Below, in pieces: positions 34,628 through 44,369 of a DNA stretch of 52,469 nucleotides; the stretch's first letter is position 1; the number at the start of each line of letters is the position of its first letter. The notes below the pieces were generated by a model, which was given only the letters and a program-made list of their open reading frames with translations, searched no databases and was not told where the DNA came from. The position numbers and the translations under genes were made by a program. The stretch comes from Clostridia bacterium (lineage in GTDB: Bacteria; Bacillota; Clostridia; Oscillospirales; Acutalibacteraceae). The stretch lies in contig JAFRNP010000068.1 of the NCBI GenBank assembly GCA_017430145.1, positions 1-52,469 of the forward strand. Direction: 5' to 3'.

Positions 34628-37149
34628 AAGCGATTAATTTAAGAACGGAATACCTGGCCGACCCCGTCGGGATCGATATCGCCAATCCCCGCGTGTTCTG
34701 GAACTGTGCGGGCGGCGTGAAGCAGACTGCCTACCGGATCGTCAGCGAAAATTGGGATACCGGCAGGGTGGAAAGCGACAGCATGCGTGCGCAGTACCCG
34801 CTGACGCTGGTCTCCGGCGAACGGGTCAACTACAGAATAAAACTCTGGGACGAGAACGGCGAAGAGGGCGACTGGAGCGAGCCCGCGTTTTTTGAGATGG
34901 GCATGCTGCGGGCGTCCCACTGGCGCGCCGAATGGATAACCGGCAATTACGCGGTCAACCGGAGAAAGCGGTATCCCGCGGATCACTTCCGCAAGACGTT
35001 TGCCTGTAACGGCAAAGTGGAGCGGGCGCGGCTGTATATGACCGCCTGCGGGCTTTACAGCGCCGAACTCAACGGCGAACGCGTTTCCATGCCGCTGGCG
35101 CCGGGGATCACCGATTACCGGAAGCGTGTACAGTACCAGACCTACGACGTGACGGCGCTTCTGAAAGAACAAAACACCCTTGCCGTGGAGCTGGCCGACG
35201 GCTGGTACCGGGGCAGCGTCGGCGCGTGGGGGCTTCGCAACCAATACGGGGCCGAGACGAAACTGCTTGCCCAGTTGGAGATCGAGTATACGGACGGCAG
35301 AAAAGAGCGGGTCGTGACAGACGGAAGCTGGGAGTGGTCCGACGACGGCGCCGTCCGCTTTGCCGACAACAAGGACGGCGAGGTTTTCGACGCCCGCATG
35401 ACGCCCTCTTACGGCGGGCGCGCAAAGGTCACTTCGCACCCCGTCACGCCTACCGCCTCCAACAACGTGGCCGTAGCGGAAAAAGAGACCTTTTGCGGTA
35501 CGATGGCCGTTACGCCGGGCGGCAGGAAGCTGATCGACTTCGGGCAGAATATCGCCGGGTATATCTCATTTCAGGTGAACGCCAAAGCCGGGCAGAAGAT
35601 TACGTTCCGCTTCGGCGAGCTGCTGAAGGACGGCGAGCTGTACCAAAAAAACATCCAGTTGTCCTTCGGAAAGAAAACGACGCCCCTGCAAAGAATAGAA
35701 TATATCTGCAAGGACGGCGTAAACGAATACAAAACCAGATTTGCCATTTTCGGCTTTCAGTACGCGGAGATCGAAACGGACGTCGCCATTACGGCGGACG
35801 ACGTGACGGCCGTCGCCGTGTATTCCGATCTGGAGGAGACCGGGTCGTTTGTCTCCTCCAATGAGCTTCTGGACCGTTTCGTGGACGCCACCCGCTGGTC
35901 CGCCAAAAACAACAGCGCCGACCTGCCTACGGACTGCCCCACGCGGGAGCGCCACGGCTGGCTCGGCGACGCGCAGATCTTTCTGGAAACGGCCGGTTAT
36001 CTCTTCAACTATCTTCCCTTCGCGCGCAAATTCGAAAACGATATCTGCGACGCGCAGAAAAAAAACGGCTGCTTTACGCAGATCGCCCCCACCGGCGGCG
36101 TGGATTTCTATATGCATCCCATGGACGGCTCGGCAGGCTGGTCGGACGCGGGCGTGTTTATCCCGTACCGGCTTTACCGCCTCTACGGCGACAAGGCCAT
36201 GCTGACGGCGCACTACGACCGGATGCGGCGCTTTGCGGAGTATAAGATATCCACGCTCGGCAAATGGTACCCCACCGCCCTGCCCACCGGGATCGGCCCC
36301 AAATATGCGCGGTGGATCTCCAACTACGGCCAGTCCTACGGCGAGTGGGCGGAGCCTGCGGACGTGAACGCCTTCGGCGTTTCGGATTTCGTGTCGCCCC
36401 ACCCGGAGGAGACCACGGCGTATATCGCGGTGCTGATGGAGGTCATGGCAGAGATCGCCGGGATCCTTGACAGACCGGACGACAGAGCGCGGTATCTTTC
36501 CTATGCCGAAAAGGTGCGGCGCGGTTACCAAAAGCTGGTGGAGACCGAAAAGTATTCCCTCGATACCGACCGGCAGGCGAAGCTGGTGCGCCCGCTGTAT
36601 TTTGACCTGCTGGATGAAAAGCAGACCGCCTACGCAAAAAAACGCCTTTTGACGGCGCTGGATCGTTACGGCTGGCGGCTGGGCACGGGATTTCTCTCCA
36701 CCCCGCTGATCCTGTATGTGCTGGCGGAAACGGATATCGCGTACGCCTACCGTCTGCTGGAAAACGAGGAGCTTCCCGGCTGGCTCTCCATGCCGAAGGC
36801 CGGCGCCAACACGATCTGGGAGGCGTGGGAAGGCCCGAATAACGAGCAGGGCGGCATCGGCAGCCTGAACCACTATTCCAAGGGCGCGGTGGTGGAATGG
36901 CTGTTCAAGGAGATGTGCGGCATCCGTACAGACGGCGAAAATCATTTTGTCATCGCGCCGAAACCCGGCGGCAGCTTTACGTTTGCCGAAGCGGCTTACA
37001 GAAGCGTGTACGGCGAAGTCAGAAGCCGCTGGCAGAAAACAGAAGACGGGTACCGGTATGAGATCACGGTCCCGTCCAACTGTACGGCGGAGATCCTGCT
37101 GCCGGACGGAACCGTCAGGACCGTCGGCAAAGGAGAATATACGTTATGA
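34624..37149 (+). CDS. GH78 alpha-L-rhamnosidase
   Basis: The 841-residue cytoplasmic enzyme has the Bac_rhamnosid_N opening ([26 protein letters not shown]) and the concanavalin-like domain ([16 protein letters not shown]). The (alpha/alpha)6 barrel contains the GH78 block [17 protein letters not shown] near residue 437 and [11 protein letters not shown] near 730 (catalytic acid and base regions), followed by the C-terminal beta domain ([19 protein letters not shown]). It releases terminal L-rhamnose from glycosides. No signal peptide is present, so substrates must first be imported by the coupled GPH symporter. Plant flavonoid or polysaccharide rhamnosides in the gut are plausible substrates. 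Confidence 0.95.
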   Translation: MKAINLRTEYLADPVGIDIANPRVFWNCAGGVKQTAYRIVSENWDTGRVESDSMRAQYPLTLVSGERVNYRIKLWDENGEEGDWSEPAFFEMGMLRASHWRAEWITGNYAVNRRKRYPADHFRKTFACNGKVERARLYMTACGLYSAELNGERVSMPLAPGITDYRKRVQYQTYDVTALLKEQNTLAVELADGWYRGSVGAWGLRNQYGAETKLLAQLEIEYTDGRKERVVTDGSWEWSDDGAVRFADNKDGEVFDARMTPSYGGRAKVTSHPVTPTASNNVAVAEKETFCGTMAVTPGGRKLIDFGQNIAGYISFQVNAKAGQKITFRFGELLKDGELYQKNIQLSFGKKTTPLQRIEYICKDGVNEYKTRFAIFGFQYAEIETDVAITADDVTAVAVYSDLEETGSFVSSNELLDRFVDATRWSAKNNSADLPTDCPTRERHGWLGDAQIFLETAGYLFNYLPFARKFENDICDAQKKNGCFTQIAPTGGVDFYMHPMDGSAGWSDAGVFIPYRLYRLYGDKAMLTAHYDRMRRFAEYKISTLGKWYPTALPTGIGPKYARWISNYGQSYGEWAEPADVNAFGVSDFVSPHPEETTAYIAVLMEVMAEIAGILDRPDDRARYLSYAEKVRRGYQKLVETEKYSLDTDRQAKLVRPLYFDLLDEKQTAYAKKRLLTALDRYGWRLGTGFLSTPLILYVLAETDIAYAYRLLENEELPGWLSMPKAGANTIWEAWEGPNNEQGGIGSLNHYSKGAVVEWLFKEMCGIRTDGENHFVIAPKPGGSFTFAEAAYRSVYGEVRSRWQKTEDGYRYEITVPSNCTAEILLPDGTVRTVGKGEYTL

Positions 37150-37175
37150 TTTTAAAACATGATTCGTAAAAACGG

Positions 37176-37212
37176 CCATGGGTGCGATGCTTTTCCGGCG
37201 TCGCACCCATGG
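37176..37212. terminator. Bidirectional terminator between convergent operons
   Basis: A perfect 12-bp stem (CCATGGGTGCGA with TCGCACCCATGG) lies between the rhamnosidase end and the ABC ATPase end, with T-runs on both strands. Confidence 0.85.
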
Positions 37213-37218
37213 TTTCTG

Positions 37219-38019
37219 TCAGTCGGTGAATTTGTTGAGGAATTCTCTGAGACGTGCGCTTTTCGGGTTTTCAAAAACGATCTGCGGGTCGCCCTGTTCC
37301 TCGATGACGCCCTTGTTCATAAAGATGATCTCGTCGGAGACGTCCTTCGCAAAGGTCATTTCGTGCGTGACGATCACCATGGTCATGTGGGTGGACGCCA
37401 GCTGTTTGATGACGCGCAGGATCTCGCCCGTCAGCTCCGGGTCAAGGGCGCTTGTGGGCTCGTCAAAAAACAGGATCTCCGGCTTCATGCAAAGTGCGCG
37501 CGCAATGGAGACCCGCTGCTGCTGGCCGCCCGAGAGCTGCCACGGGTAAAAATCCGCCTTGTCGGACAGCCCCACGTCGCTGAGGATCTGCAGGCCGCGC
37601 GCCCGGATCTCCTCGATCGCGGCCTTTCTGTCTTTTTTATACGCTTCGCTCTCTTTTGCCGCGAGCCGGGCGGCAAGCGTCACGTTCTGCAGCGCCGTAT
37701 ACTGCGGGAACAGGTTAAAAGACTGGAATACAAGGCCTGTTTTGAGCTGCTTGCGCCGCCGTTCACGGGCGGAATCCTTTACGGGGTTCTCTGCGTCAAA
37801 GACCGTCTCCCCGCCGATGATGATCTTTCCTTTATTTGCCTTTTCCAGAGACGTGATGCAGCGCAAGAGCGTCGTTTTGCCGCTGCCGGAGGAACCGATC
37901 ACCGACAGCACGCGCCCTTTATTGAGCGTAAATGAAATATCCCTGAGGACCTCGACCTTGCCGAAGCTTTTTCCGAGTCCCTCGACCTGTAAAATCGGAT
38001 GCATTTCTTTTCCGTCCAT
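37219..38019 (-). CDS. Polar amino-acid ABC transporter ATP-binding protein
   Basis: The 266-residue ATPase (GlnQ/HisP class) has Walker A GSSGSGKTTLLRCI, Q-loop VFQSFNLFPQYT, signature LSGGQQQR, Walker B ILFFDEPTSALDPEL and switch VTHEM. An insertion of about 15 residues before the Q-loop (PVKDSARERRRKQLK) is seen in Clostridial members. It follows the permease gene after 4 nt and ends the operon. The partner binding protein at 38787 points to an amino acid as cargo. Confidence 0.94.
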   Translation of the reverse strand: MDGKEMHPILQVEGLGKSFGKVEVLRDISFTLNKGRVLSVIGSSGSGKTTLLRCITSLEKANKGKIIIGGETVFDAENPVKDSARERRRKQLKTGLVFQSFNLFPQYTALQNVTLAARLAAKESEAYKKDRKAAIEEIRARGLQILSDVGLSDKADFYPWQLSGGQQQRVSIARALCMKPEILFFDEPTSALDPELTGEILRVIKQLASTHMTMVIVTHEMTFAKDVSDEIIFMNKGVIEEQGDPQIVFENPKSARLREFLNKFTD

Positions 38020-38023
38020 TCGC

Positions 38024-38710
38024 TCACCCCCTGAAATAACTCAGCTTCTTTTCAAGCAGGTTGAACAAGATCGTCAACAGCCCGCAGAACACCAGATAGA
38101 ACGCGCCGATGTAGAACAGCGGCCAGATCAGGCCGTACTGCGCCGTCATTTGTTCCGCAGCCTTCACAAGCTCCAGTACCGTGATGACGCGGGCAAGCGA
38201 GGTGTCCTTGACCAGCGTCAGGATCTCGTTGCTCATGGGCGGCAGAATACGCTTGATCACCTGCAGAAGCACGACCCGGAAAAAGGTCTGCGAACGCGTC
38301 ATGCCGAGCACCTGCCCCGCTTCATACTGCCCGACGGGAATACTTTCGATGCCGCCGCGGTAGATCTCCGAAAAATAAACCGCATAGTTGATGATAAAGG
38401 CGAACAGTACCGACTGGAACCGGTCGAACGCCATCCCGCCGTGCAAGACCAGAAACTCCCGAAGCGTCAGGTCGCCCACATGGACGAGGCCGGGCCCGTA
38501 AAACACGATGATGACCTGCAGCATCAGGGGCGTGCCGCGGATGATCCATACGAACGTTTTCATCAGCCATTTCAGCGGCTTGAATTTCGACATGGACCCC
38601 ATGGAAAACAGCAGGCCCAGCGGCAGAGCGGCAGCCAGCGTCAGCGCAAACAGGATGCAGGTCGTTTTGAAGCCTTCCAGAAGCTGCAGCGTTACTTCAT
38701 AAAATCCCAT
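38024..38710 (-). CDS. Polar amino-acid ABC transporter permease
   Basis: The 228-residue permease has five helices (ILFALTLAAALPLGLLF at the start). The family motif is VWIIRGTPLMLQVIIVFYG, and the EAA loop is GMTRSQTFFRVVLLQVIKRILPP. It forms the channel with the ATPase at 37219. The opening GFYEVTLQLLEGFKTT matches the HisM/GlnP class. A terminator-like hairpin lies between this gene and the binding-protein gene. Confidence 0.93.
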   Translation of the reverse strand: MGFYEVTLQLLEGFKTTCILFALTLAAALPLGLLFSMGSMSKFKPLKWLMKTFVWIIRGTPLMLQVIIVFYGPGLVHVGDLTLREFLVLHGGMAFDRFQSVLFAFIINYAVYFSEIYRGGIESIPVGQYEAGQVLGMTRSQTFFRVVLLQVIKRILPPMSNEILTLVKDTSLARVITVLELVKAAEQMTAQYGLIWPLFYIGAFYLVFCGLLTILFNLLEKKLSYFRG

Positions 38711-38741
38711 GTATTTCCCTCATTACCATTACCGAAACACC

Positions 38742-38776
38742 AAAAAACGGGGGCGGCACCGCCGGCCCCCGTCTGT
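38742..38776 (-). terminator. Intra-operon hairpin (attenuator) between binding protein and permease
   Basis: ACGGGGGCGGC pairs with GCCGGCCCCCGT, followed on the reverse strand by TTTTTTGG. Placed inside the operon, it should lower permease and ATPase mRNA relative to the binding protein. Confidence 0.75.
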
Positions 38777-38786
38777 CTGCAAAATG

Positions 38787-39686
38787 TTACGCGCCGATCA
38801 GGATCCTGGATTCCAGACCGTATTTCTCCGCGATCGCCTTCAGCGTGCCGTCGGCGGCAAGCTCGTTCATCGCGTTGTTCACAGCCTCGGTCAGGTTGGA
38901 ACCGGTACGGAAGCCGATGCCGTATTCCTCGTTCGCGCTGTCGTCAAAGACGTCGATCACGGCAAGGTCGCTGAAATCGGTGTCTTCACCGACCATGGAG
39001 TACGCCATCACGGCGTCGATGATCGCAACGTCGGAAGTGCCGGCCTTGATCTCCTTGAGGGCGGAGGACTGCGCGTCCACACCCGTGTAGTCCTGGCTGA
39101 GGCCTTCATCCGCTTTCGCCGCGTCTTCACCGGCGGAGCCGGCTTCCGCAACGACCTTCGCGCCCGCAAGGGAAGCAAGGTCCGTGTACTTTTCAGCGTC
39201 CGCGGCGCGGATCACGGCGACCTGCTTGTTGGCCATGTAGGGCTGGGAGAAATCCAGCTCGCTCTTGAGCTCTTCTCTGATGGTCATGCCGTTCCAGATG
39301 CAGTCGATGCTCTTGGACTTCAGCTCAATGACCTTCTTGTCCCATTCGATCTCCTGGAACTCGGGGGTAACGCCCAGCTTCTCGGCGACCGCTGTCGCGA
39401 AGTCGGTCTCAAAGCCCGTCAGGGTGTTGGTGTCGTCAAAATAGTTCATCGGCTCAAAGTAAGTGATGCCGATCACGATCTTTCCGGCTTCGGTGATCGC
39501 CGCAAGGTCGTCCACCGTTTCGGCGGCGTCATCCGCCGCTTCGGTCTCGGCGGCGTCACCCGCTTCGGTCTCGGCGGCTGTGGTATCGGCCTCGTTGTCT
39601 GTCTTGTCTCCTGCGCAGGCGGCAAACGCCACGGTGACAAGCAGCATGATCGCCGCGATCAGCACGGCAAGTACTTTTTTGTTCAT
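38787..39686 (-). CDS. Amino-acid ABC transporter substrate-binding lipoprotein
   Basis: The 299-residue protein has a lipoprotein signal (LIAAIMLLVTVAFAACAG, lipobox Cys at about 24) and an Ala/Glu/Thr-rich tether. The SBP_bac_3 domain runs from KIVIGITYFEPMNYFDDTN and includes GFETDFATAVAEKLGV and WNGMTIREELKSELDFSQPY. It captures an amino acid outside the membrane for the permease. The tether (repeated ETEA/ADTTAA) is a spacer across the wall. A promoter at 39741-39769 drives it. Confidence 0.94.
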   Translation of the reverse strand: MNKKVLAVLIAAIMLLVTVAFAACAGDKTDNEADTTAAETEAGDAAETEAADDAAETVDDLAAITEAGKIVIGITYFEPMNYFDDTNTLTGFETDFATAVAEKLGVTPEFQEIEWDKKVIELKSKSIDCIWNGMTIREELKSELDFSQPYMANKQVAVIRAADAEKYTDLASLAGAKVVAEAGSAGEDAAKADEGLSQDYTGVDAQSSALKEIKAGTSDVAIIDAVMAYSMVGEDTDFSDLAVIDVFDDSANEEYGIGFRTGSNLTEAVNNAMNELAADGTLKAIAEKYGLESRILIGA

Positions 39687-39740
39687 GAGTAAAACCTCCG
39701 AATAGAATTCCGCAGAGTCGTCTCTCCGCAGTTGTTTAAC

Positions 39741-39769
39741 ATTTTAGCACAATAAAGTGATAAAGTAAA
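39741..39769 (-). promoter_or_regulatory. Promoter of the amino-acid transporter operon
   Basis: On the reverse strand TTTACT (39764-39769), a 17-bp spacer and TAAAAT (39741-39746), about 55 bp before the start codon. The remaining gap to 39912 holds only a GCAGCGGCGCCGCTGC palindrome at 39836-39851 of unclear role. Confidence 0.55.
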
Positions 39770-39912
39770 GCAGTAACTTTGACAAATCATACCGGCGTTT
39801 TTATCTGTTTTTTGGTGAAAATTACCATTAAAAAGCAGCGGCGCCGCTGCCTACGGCGCACTTTTTGATAACGGTCGTACGGGATCCTTTATGAAAAAAG
39901 ACAAACTTCCGC

Positions 39913-39941
39913 TTGCATTTCCGGCGGCGGTGTGCTACGAT
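39913..39941 (+). promoter_or_regulatory. Promoter of the LCAT-like hydrolase operon
   Basis: TTGCAT (39913-39918), 17-bp spacer and TACGAT (39936-39941), 33 bp before the start codon, which has GAGGAG upstream. Confidence 0.5.
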
Positions 39942-39974
39942 AAGAACAGATATGTCTAAAGAGAGGAGATCTTT

Positions 39975-41909
39975 ATGTTGAGAAAGAGAATGAAAAAAGC
40001 GCTGTGCTTTATACTGACCACCGCGCTTCTGGTCCCGATGCTGTTTATCGGCGCGCACGCCGAACAGGATCCGGAGACGCCGGTACAGCCTGCCGACACG
40101 CTGGAGTCCGCGTTTGCGGAAGGGGAGAACAGCCTGATCGTTTTCGTGACCGGGATCGGGCAGAGCTTTACCTATCAGTTTGAGGACAGTTATCTGCAGG
40201 AGGGCGCGTTTGAAAACGGCACGCTTGCGGATTATGAAAACTATGCGCCGCTGATTGCGGAAGGGAAATACGTCAACCGCTGGAACCTGTTTTCCACCTC
40301 GTATCAGGAGGCGCTGGCGCAGAGCTCCACAAAAAAGACCATCGTCAAGCTGGTGTTCCAGCTGCTGGGGACGCTGTTCCTGCGCAAAAACCTGGTCAAG
40401 GACGACGACCTTCGCAGCCTGCTGCGGGCGATGTTCAAGTACAATTTCCTGGATGAACAGGGCAACAGCGACCCGCACGCGATCACGCCCCGGTATACCT
40501 GCCCCGTGTCCGCGTACCCCTACGGCTCTAACGGGGAGAGTGAGGCGAAAGGCCGCTTCTACGCCTCGATCCCGTGCGCGGACATCGCAAGGGAAAAGCT
40601 CGGCGAGAATTACGAGGACTATCTGTATTGCTTCAACTACAGCCCCTTCAGCTATCCGACGAAAAACGTGGAGGGCCTGCACGAGTTTATTGAGACCATT
40701 CTGGCGGAAAACACCGTCGGCGCCGACAAGGTCGTTCTGATCCCCATGAGCATGGGCGCGTCCGTCGTCAGCGCCTACCTGAACGTATACCCGGACGTTG
40801 CCGACAACCACGTGCGCCGCGTCGTCAGCATCGTGGGCGCGTGGAACGGCTCCGACCTCGGCGTCGACCTGCTCACCAACAATTACGCGGATAACTCCGC
40901 CGACCTGTTCTACAACGGCATCATCGCCGATATGGTGGGCGCCCCCTGGGGGTACGTGGTCAACATTGCGCTGCGCCTGTTCTCGAAATCCGCGCTGCGC
41001 TCCCTGATCGACCACGCGCTGCCGATCTTTACGGAGGAGCTGATCTGCAAAACGCCGTCTCTGTTCTGTATCGTACCCGCTTACGCCTACGAAGAGCTGA
41101 GCGGCCGCATCCCGGATGAAAACGTCAAGGCCCAGACCGACTTCTATTACAGCGCCCAATCGACGCTGCCGGAGCGCTTTGCGGCGCTTGAGGCGCAGGG
41201 CATCACCTTCTCGTTCATTGCGGGCTACGGCCTGCCCTACGGCGCGGTGACGCACGACTACAAGGCGTTCGGCTTTATGCATTCCGCCGCGCGGACCAAC
41301 TCCGACGAGATCATCAATATCGAATCCACGGTCCCCGGCGCCGAATCTGTGGCGTATGACCAGCAGTTTGCGGATACTGCCGGCAGGGTCCTGTCGCCCG
41401 ACGGCAGTGTGGACATCGCGAATGCGCTTTTTAAGGATTCCTCCTGGCTTTTCCACGGACAGAAGCATGAGCTGGAACACAACAACACCGCTATCACCCT
41501 CGCCATCGAGCTGGCGCTGGGCAACGTCAAGACCGTGGCGGACTGCGACGACGCCGAAGAGGACGGCGTATACTTCCCGCAGTTCAACGAGAAGCGCGAC
41601 GTCAACGCCCTTACCCGCAACTATCTTCCCGCCATGCGGCGGTACCTTGCCGCCGGCGGTACGCTGACCCCCGAACAGCAGGCGAAATACGACGCGGCCG
41701 TCGAAATGCTTGCCCGCACGGTGAACGACCCGGAGGAAGATGACCGGATCATCGAAGACCTGCACGGTGTCCTGATCGAGCTCGGCGTGTCCGAAGCGCC
41801 GGCAGCGCAGAGCAAATTTGACGCCGCCCTTGACAAAGCGCTCGAAAAGAACAACAGCTTTATCGAACGGGTCTTCGGCTCCAAGGGCTTTTTGGATTTC
41901 ACGAAATGA
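39975..41909 (+). CDS. Secreted alpha/beta-hydrolase-like protein (LCAT/lipase-like)
   Basis: The 644-residue protein has a signal peptide (ALCFILTTALLVPMLF, then AHA-EQ). The fold opens with SLIVFVTGIGQSFTYQF, and the nucleophile-elbow candidate is VVLIPMSMGASVVSAYL near residue 258. This layout is like lecithin:cholesterol acyltransferase/lipase relatives. The canonical first Gly of GxSxG is Pro here, so the elbow is Pro-Met-Ser-Met-Gly. Late acidic and His candidates lie in SSWLFHGQKHELEHN. The C-terminal 100 residues are helical and end with FIERVFGSKGFLDF. It overlaps an acyltransferase-3 gene by 4 nt, suggesting a joint lipid or glycan ester role. The substrate is not known. Confidence 0.65.
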   Translation: MLRKRMKKALCFILTTALLVPMLFIGAHAEQDPETPVQPADTLESAFAEGENSLIVFVTGIGQSFTYQFEDSYLQEGAFENGTLADYENYAPLIAEGKYVNRWNLFSTSYQEALAQSSTKKTIVKLVFQLLGTLFLRKNLVKDDDLRSLLRAMFKYNFLDEQGNSDPHAITPRYTCPVSAYPYGSNGESEAKGRFYASIPCADIAREKLGENYEDYLYCFNYSPFSYPTKNVEGLHEFIETILAENTVGADKVVLIPMSMGASVVSAYLNVYPDVADNHVRRVVSIVGAWNGSDLGVDLLTNNYADNSADLFYNGIIADMVGAPWGYVVNIALRLFSKSALRSLIDHALPIFTEELICKTPSLFCIVPAYAYEELSGRIPDENVKAQTDFYYSAQSTLPERFAALEAQGITFSFIAGYGLPYGAVTHDYKAFGFMHSAARTNSDEIINIESTVPGAESVAYDQQFADTAGRVLSPDGSVDIANALFKDSSWLFHGQKHELEHNNTAITLAIELALGNVKTVADCDDAEEDGVYFPQFNEKRDVNALTRNYLPAMRRYLAAGGTLTPEQQAKYDAAVEMLARTVNDPEEDDRIIEDLHGVLIELGVSEAPAAQSKFDAALDKALEKNNSFIERVFGSKGFLDFTK

Positions 41910-43033
41910 TCTCACGGCTTCGGGCGCATTATATTTTCCGTAACAGAAACAGAAATTACGGCGTGGATCTGCTGCGCATCGTCGCGATGTGTATGGTTGT
42001 GATCCTTCATGTTTTGAATTTCGGAGGGATTTTAGAAGCAGCCAAAGGCGATCCGGTGAAGGAAGGGACCGCATGGTTTCTTGAAATCGCCGCTTACTGC
42101 GCAGTCGACGTTTATGCGTTGTTGTCCGGCTTTGTCGGGTACCGGAGCAAACACAGACCGGCAGGGCTTGCGCATTTATGGCTGCGCGTGGCTTTCTGGT
42201 CTGTGATCCTGACCCTTATCGAAAAACTGTTTTTCGACCCTACCGTCGGGCTCAAAAAAATCATGTTTGCCTTTTTCCCTCTTACCAATAAGGGCTATTG
42301 GTATTTCAACATGTATTTTTGTCTGTTCCTGCTGCTCCCGCTGTTAAACGCCGGTATTGAACGGCTGTCAAAAAGAACGCTTCGGCTGACAGTTTTATCG
42401 TTGGTCGTTTGCTTTTCGGTACTCCCGTTCGTATGGCGGAAAGATCTTTTTAAATCGGAAGGTGGGTACAGCGTCATCTGGCTTATCGTTTTGTATTTGA
42501 TTGGCGCCTACATAGCAAAGTATCAGGCATTCGCACATATAAAAAAAGCGATCGCGTTTTTGGGATATTTTTTGTGTATTACGATCGTTTGGTGTTCGAG
42601 GATCCTGATCGTTCAGTTCTTTCCCTCTTTTTCAGGCGTTCAAAACAACGAAGACTGGCTTGTATCGTATACGTCCCTTCCGATACTGTTGTCTGCGATC
42701 TTTCTTCTTCTGATCTTCCGCAATTTAAGACTGCCGGCTTTCCTTAACAAAGTGATAGCCGTAGTTTCTCCGCTGGCGTTCAGCGTCTATATCATCCATT
42801 TGCATCACCTTGTGTCCAGCGTATTTTTAAAGGATAAGTTTTCGGATTATGCCCTGCTTTCGCCGCCGTTGATGGTTCTTGCCGTCATCGGGACCGCCAT
42901 TTTGTTTTTTGCCGCGTGTGCGGCGTTGGACTGGATCCGGGAAATCATATTTGTTATTCTGGACGTCAAAGGTATTCTGCAAAAGGCGGAGACAAAGCTT
43001 CTGTCAGCAAAGGTTCTGTTTTCTGAAAAATAA
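41906..43033 (+). CDS. Acyltransferase-3 family membrane protein
   Basis: The 375-residue protein has about ten helices and the family signature YGVDLLRIVAMCMVVILHVL (catalytic His in the first helix), then YCAVDVYALLSGFVGY and KGYWYFNMYFCLFLLLPLL. It ends with AFSVYIIHLHHLV. Such proteins O-acylate exported polysaccharides, wall polymers or lipids. It is translationally coupled to the LCAT-like hydrolase and 21 nt upstream of the alkaline phosphatase, forming one operon. Confidence 0.87.
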   Translation: MISRLRAHYIFRNRNRNYGVDLLRIVAMCMVVILHVLNFGGILEAAKGDPVKEGTAWFLEIAAYCAVDVYALLSGFVGYRSKHRPAGLAHLWLRVAFWSVILTLIEKLFFDPTVGLKKIMFAFFPLTNKGYWYFNMYFCLFLLLPLLNAGIERLSKRTLRLTVLSLVVCFSVLPFVWRKDLFKSEGGYSVIWLIVLYLIGAYIAKYQAFAHIKKAIAFLGYFLCITIVWCSRILIVQFFPSFSGVQNNEDWLVSYTSLPILLSAIFLLLIFRNLRLPAFLNKVIAVVSPLAFSVYIIHLHHLVSSVFLKDKFSDYALLSPPLMVLAVIGTAILFFAACAALDWIREIIFVILDVKGILQKAETKLLSAKVLFSEK

Positions 43034-43054
43034 TAGAGTTGGAGGATTTTGTAA

Positions 43055-44272
43055 ATGTTTTCGAAATTTCAGCGTTTCTGGATCACCGTCTTAACGGCCT
43101 GTGCGATCCTGTCCGGTACTCTCATTAGCGACATGCCGGCGGAGAAACCCCGGACAGATTTTGACCGGTGCAAAAACGTGATCTTTATGATCGGCGACGG
43201 CATGGGCTTCAACAGCCTGAACAAGACCAAAGCCGAAAAGGGCGTTTCGCTGGCGATGGATACTTTCCCGCTGCAGGGCGGATCCAAGACCCGCTCCGCG
43301 AACAATATCGTTACCGACAGCGCGGCCGGCGGTACGGCGCTGTCGTCTGCAGTCCGCACAAACAACAGTTTTGTAGGCGTATACGGCTATGACGGTTACG
43401 ATCAGGTCAGCCATCCCATGAACCTTTGCGAGCTGGCAAAATCACAGGGCAAGCTGGCGGGGGTCGTTACCACCGATTCCACTTCCGGCGCCACGCCCGC
43501 CTCCTTCTCCGCCCACGCCCATGACCGCGGCGACGAGGCGGATATCACCGGACAGCAGCTCACCGGCAGTCTTGACCTGATCTGGGGCACAGCGACGGCC
43601 TCTTTCAGCGCCGAGACCGCTCAGGAAAACGGCCTGACGTGCATTTACAACAAGGCGGATATGGACGCGCTGACCGAGGGGACCCGCAGCTTCGGGCAGT
43701 TTACGGATGCTGTCTGGCATACGGAAGCCCTGCCCGATATGCCTACGATCACGGAGATGACCGTGAAGGCGATCGACCTGCTGGACGACGACGAGGACGG
43801 CTTTTTCCTGATGGTGGAGGGCGCCCACATAGACAAGAACAATCACTCTAACAACGCCGAGGGCATGGAGGATGCGCTGGTCGCGTTTGACCTGGCGGTA
43901 AAGGCGGCGCTGGATTACGCCGCGGCCGACGGTGATACGCTGGTGATCGTTACCGCCGATCACGAGACCGGCGGCATCACGCTGAAGGACGGCGAATACG
44001 TTTACACTACAGGCGGCCATTCCGGCGTCAACGTGCCGCTTCTTGTTTACGGCTGTGACAACTTTATTGAAAACGGGCAGGCGATCGACAACAAAGAGGT
44101 CGCGCGGCGCGTGGCGTGCGTGATGGGCGAAAAGAATTTCCCGATCCGGGTCGAACAGCCCGGGGCTGATCTTGACTTTGTAAAAGAATGGGATCCCTTT
44201 GAGCCCGTCGGGACCGCTCTCGAATACGTCTGTGCGGTCTGCGATTACCTTGTCCAACTGATCACGGACTGA
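43055..44272 (+). CDS. Alkaline phosphatase, exported
   Basis: The 405-residue protein has an N-terminal export signal (FWITVLTACAILSGTLI). Catalytic motifs are VIFMIGDGMGF (metal Asp near 48), IVTDSAAGGTALSS (nucleophile Ser about 89), MVEGAHIDKNNHSNN, VTADHETGG and TTGGHSGVNVPLLVYG. It cleaves phosphate monoesters outside the cell. It ends the operon with the LCAT-like hydrolase and acyltransferase. A short hydrophobic end (ALEYVCAVCDYLVQLI) might act as a weak membrane tail, by comparison with other exported proteins here. Confidence 0.93.
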   Translation: MFSKFQRFWITVLTACAILSGTLISDMPAEKPRTDFDRCKNVIFMIGDGMGFNSLNKTKAEKGVSLAMDTFPLQGGSKTRSANNIVTDSAAGGTALSSAVRTNNSFVGVYGYDGYDQVSHPMNLCELAKSQGKLAGVVTTDSTSGATPASFSAHAHDRGDEADITGQQLTGSLDLIWGTATASFSAETAQENGLTCIYNKADMDALTEGTRSFGQFTDAVWHTEALPDMPTITEMTVKAIDLLDDDEDGFFLMVEGAHIDKNNHSNNAEGMEDALVAFDLAVKAALDYAAADGDTLVIVTADHETGGITLKDGEYVYTTGGHSGVNVPLLVYGCDNFIENGQAIDNKEVARRVACVMGEKNFPIRVEQPGADLDFVKEWDPFEPVGTALEYVCAVCDYLVQLITD

Positions 44273-44313
44273 CTGGTGAGCCCCGAACAGGACTGAAAAA
44301 AAGCATAATAACA

Positions 44314-44352
44314 GCCGGGATCCGCAATGAAAACAGCGGATCCCGGCTTGTT
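44314..44352. terminator. Bidirectional terminator between convergent genes
   Basis: GCCGGGATCCGC pairs perfectly with GCGGATCCCGGC around a 10-nt A-rich loop, followed by TTGTTT. Confidence 0.85.
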
Positions 44353-44369
44353 TCAGTAAGCGCGTTTTT

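Noticed and set aside
39828..42074. 748-residue reverse ORF opposite the LCAT-like hydrolase gene
   Set aside because: It is antisense to a gene with signal peptide, ribosome binding site and coupled neighbour. Its product is Val/Arg/Gly/Gln-rich without any domain, a shadow of high third-position G+C.
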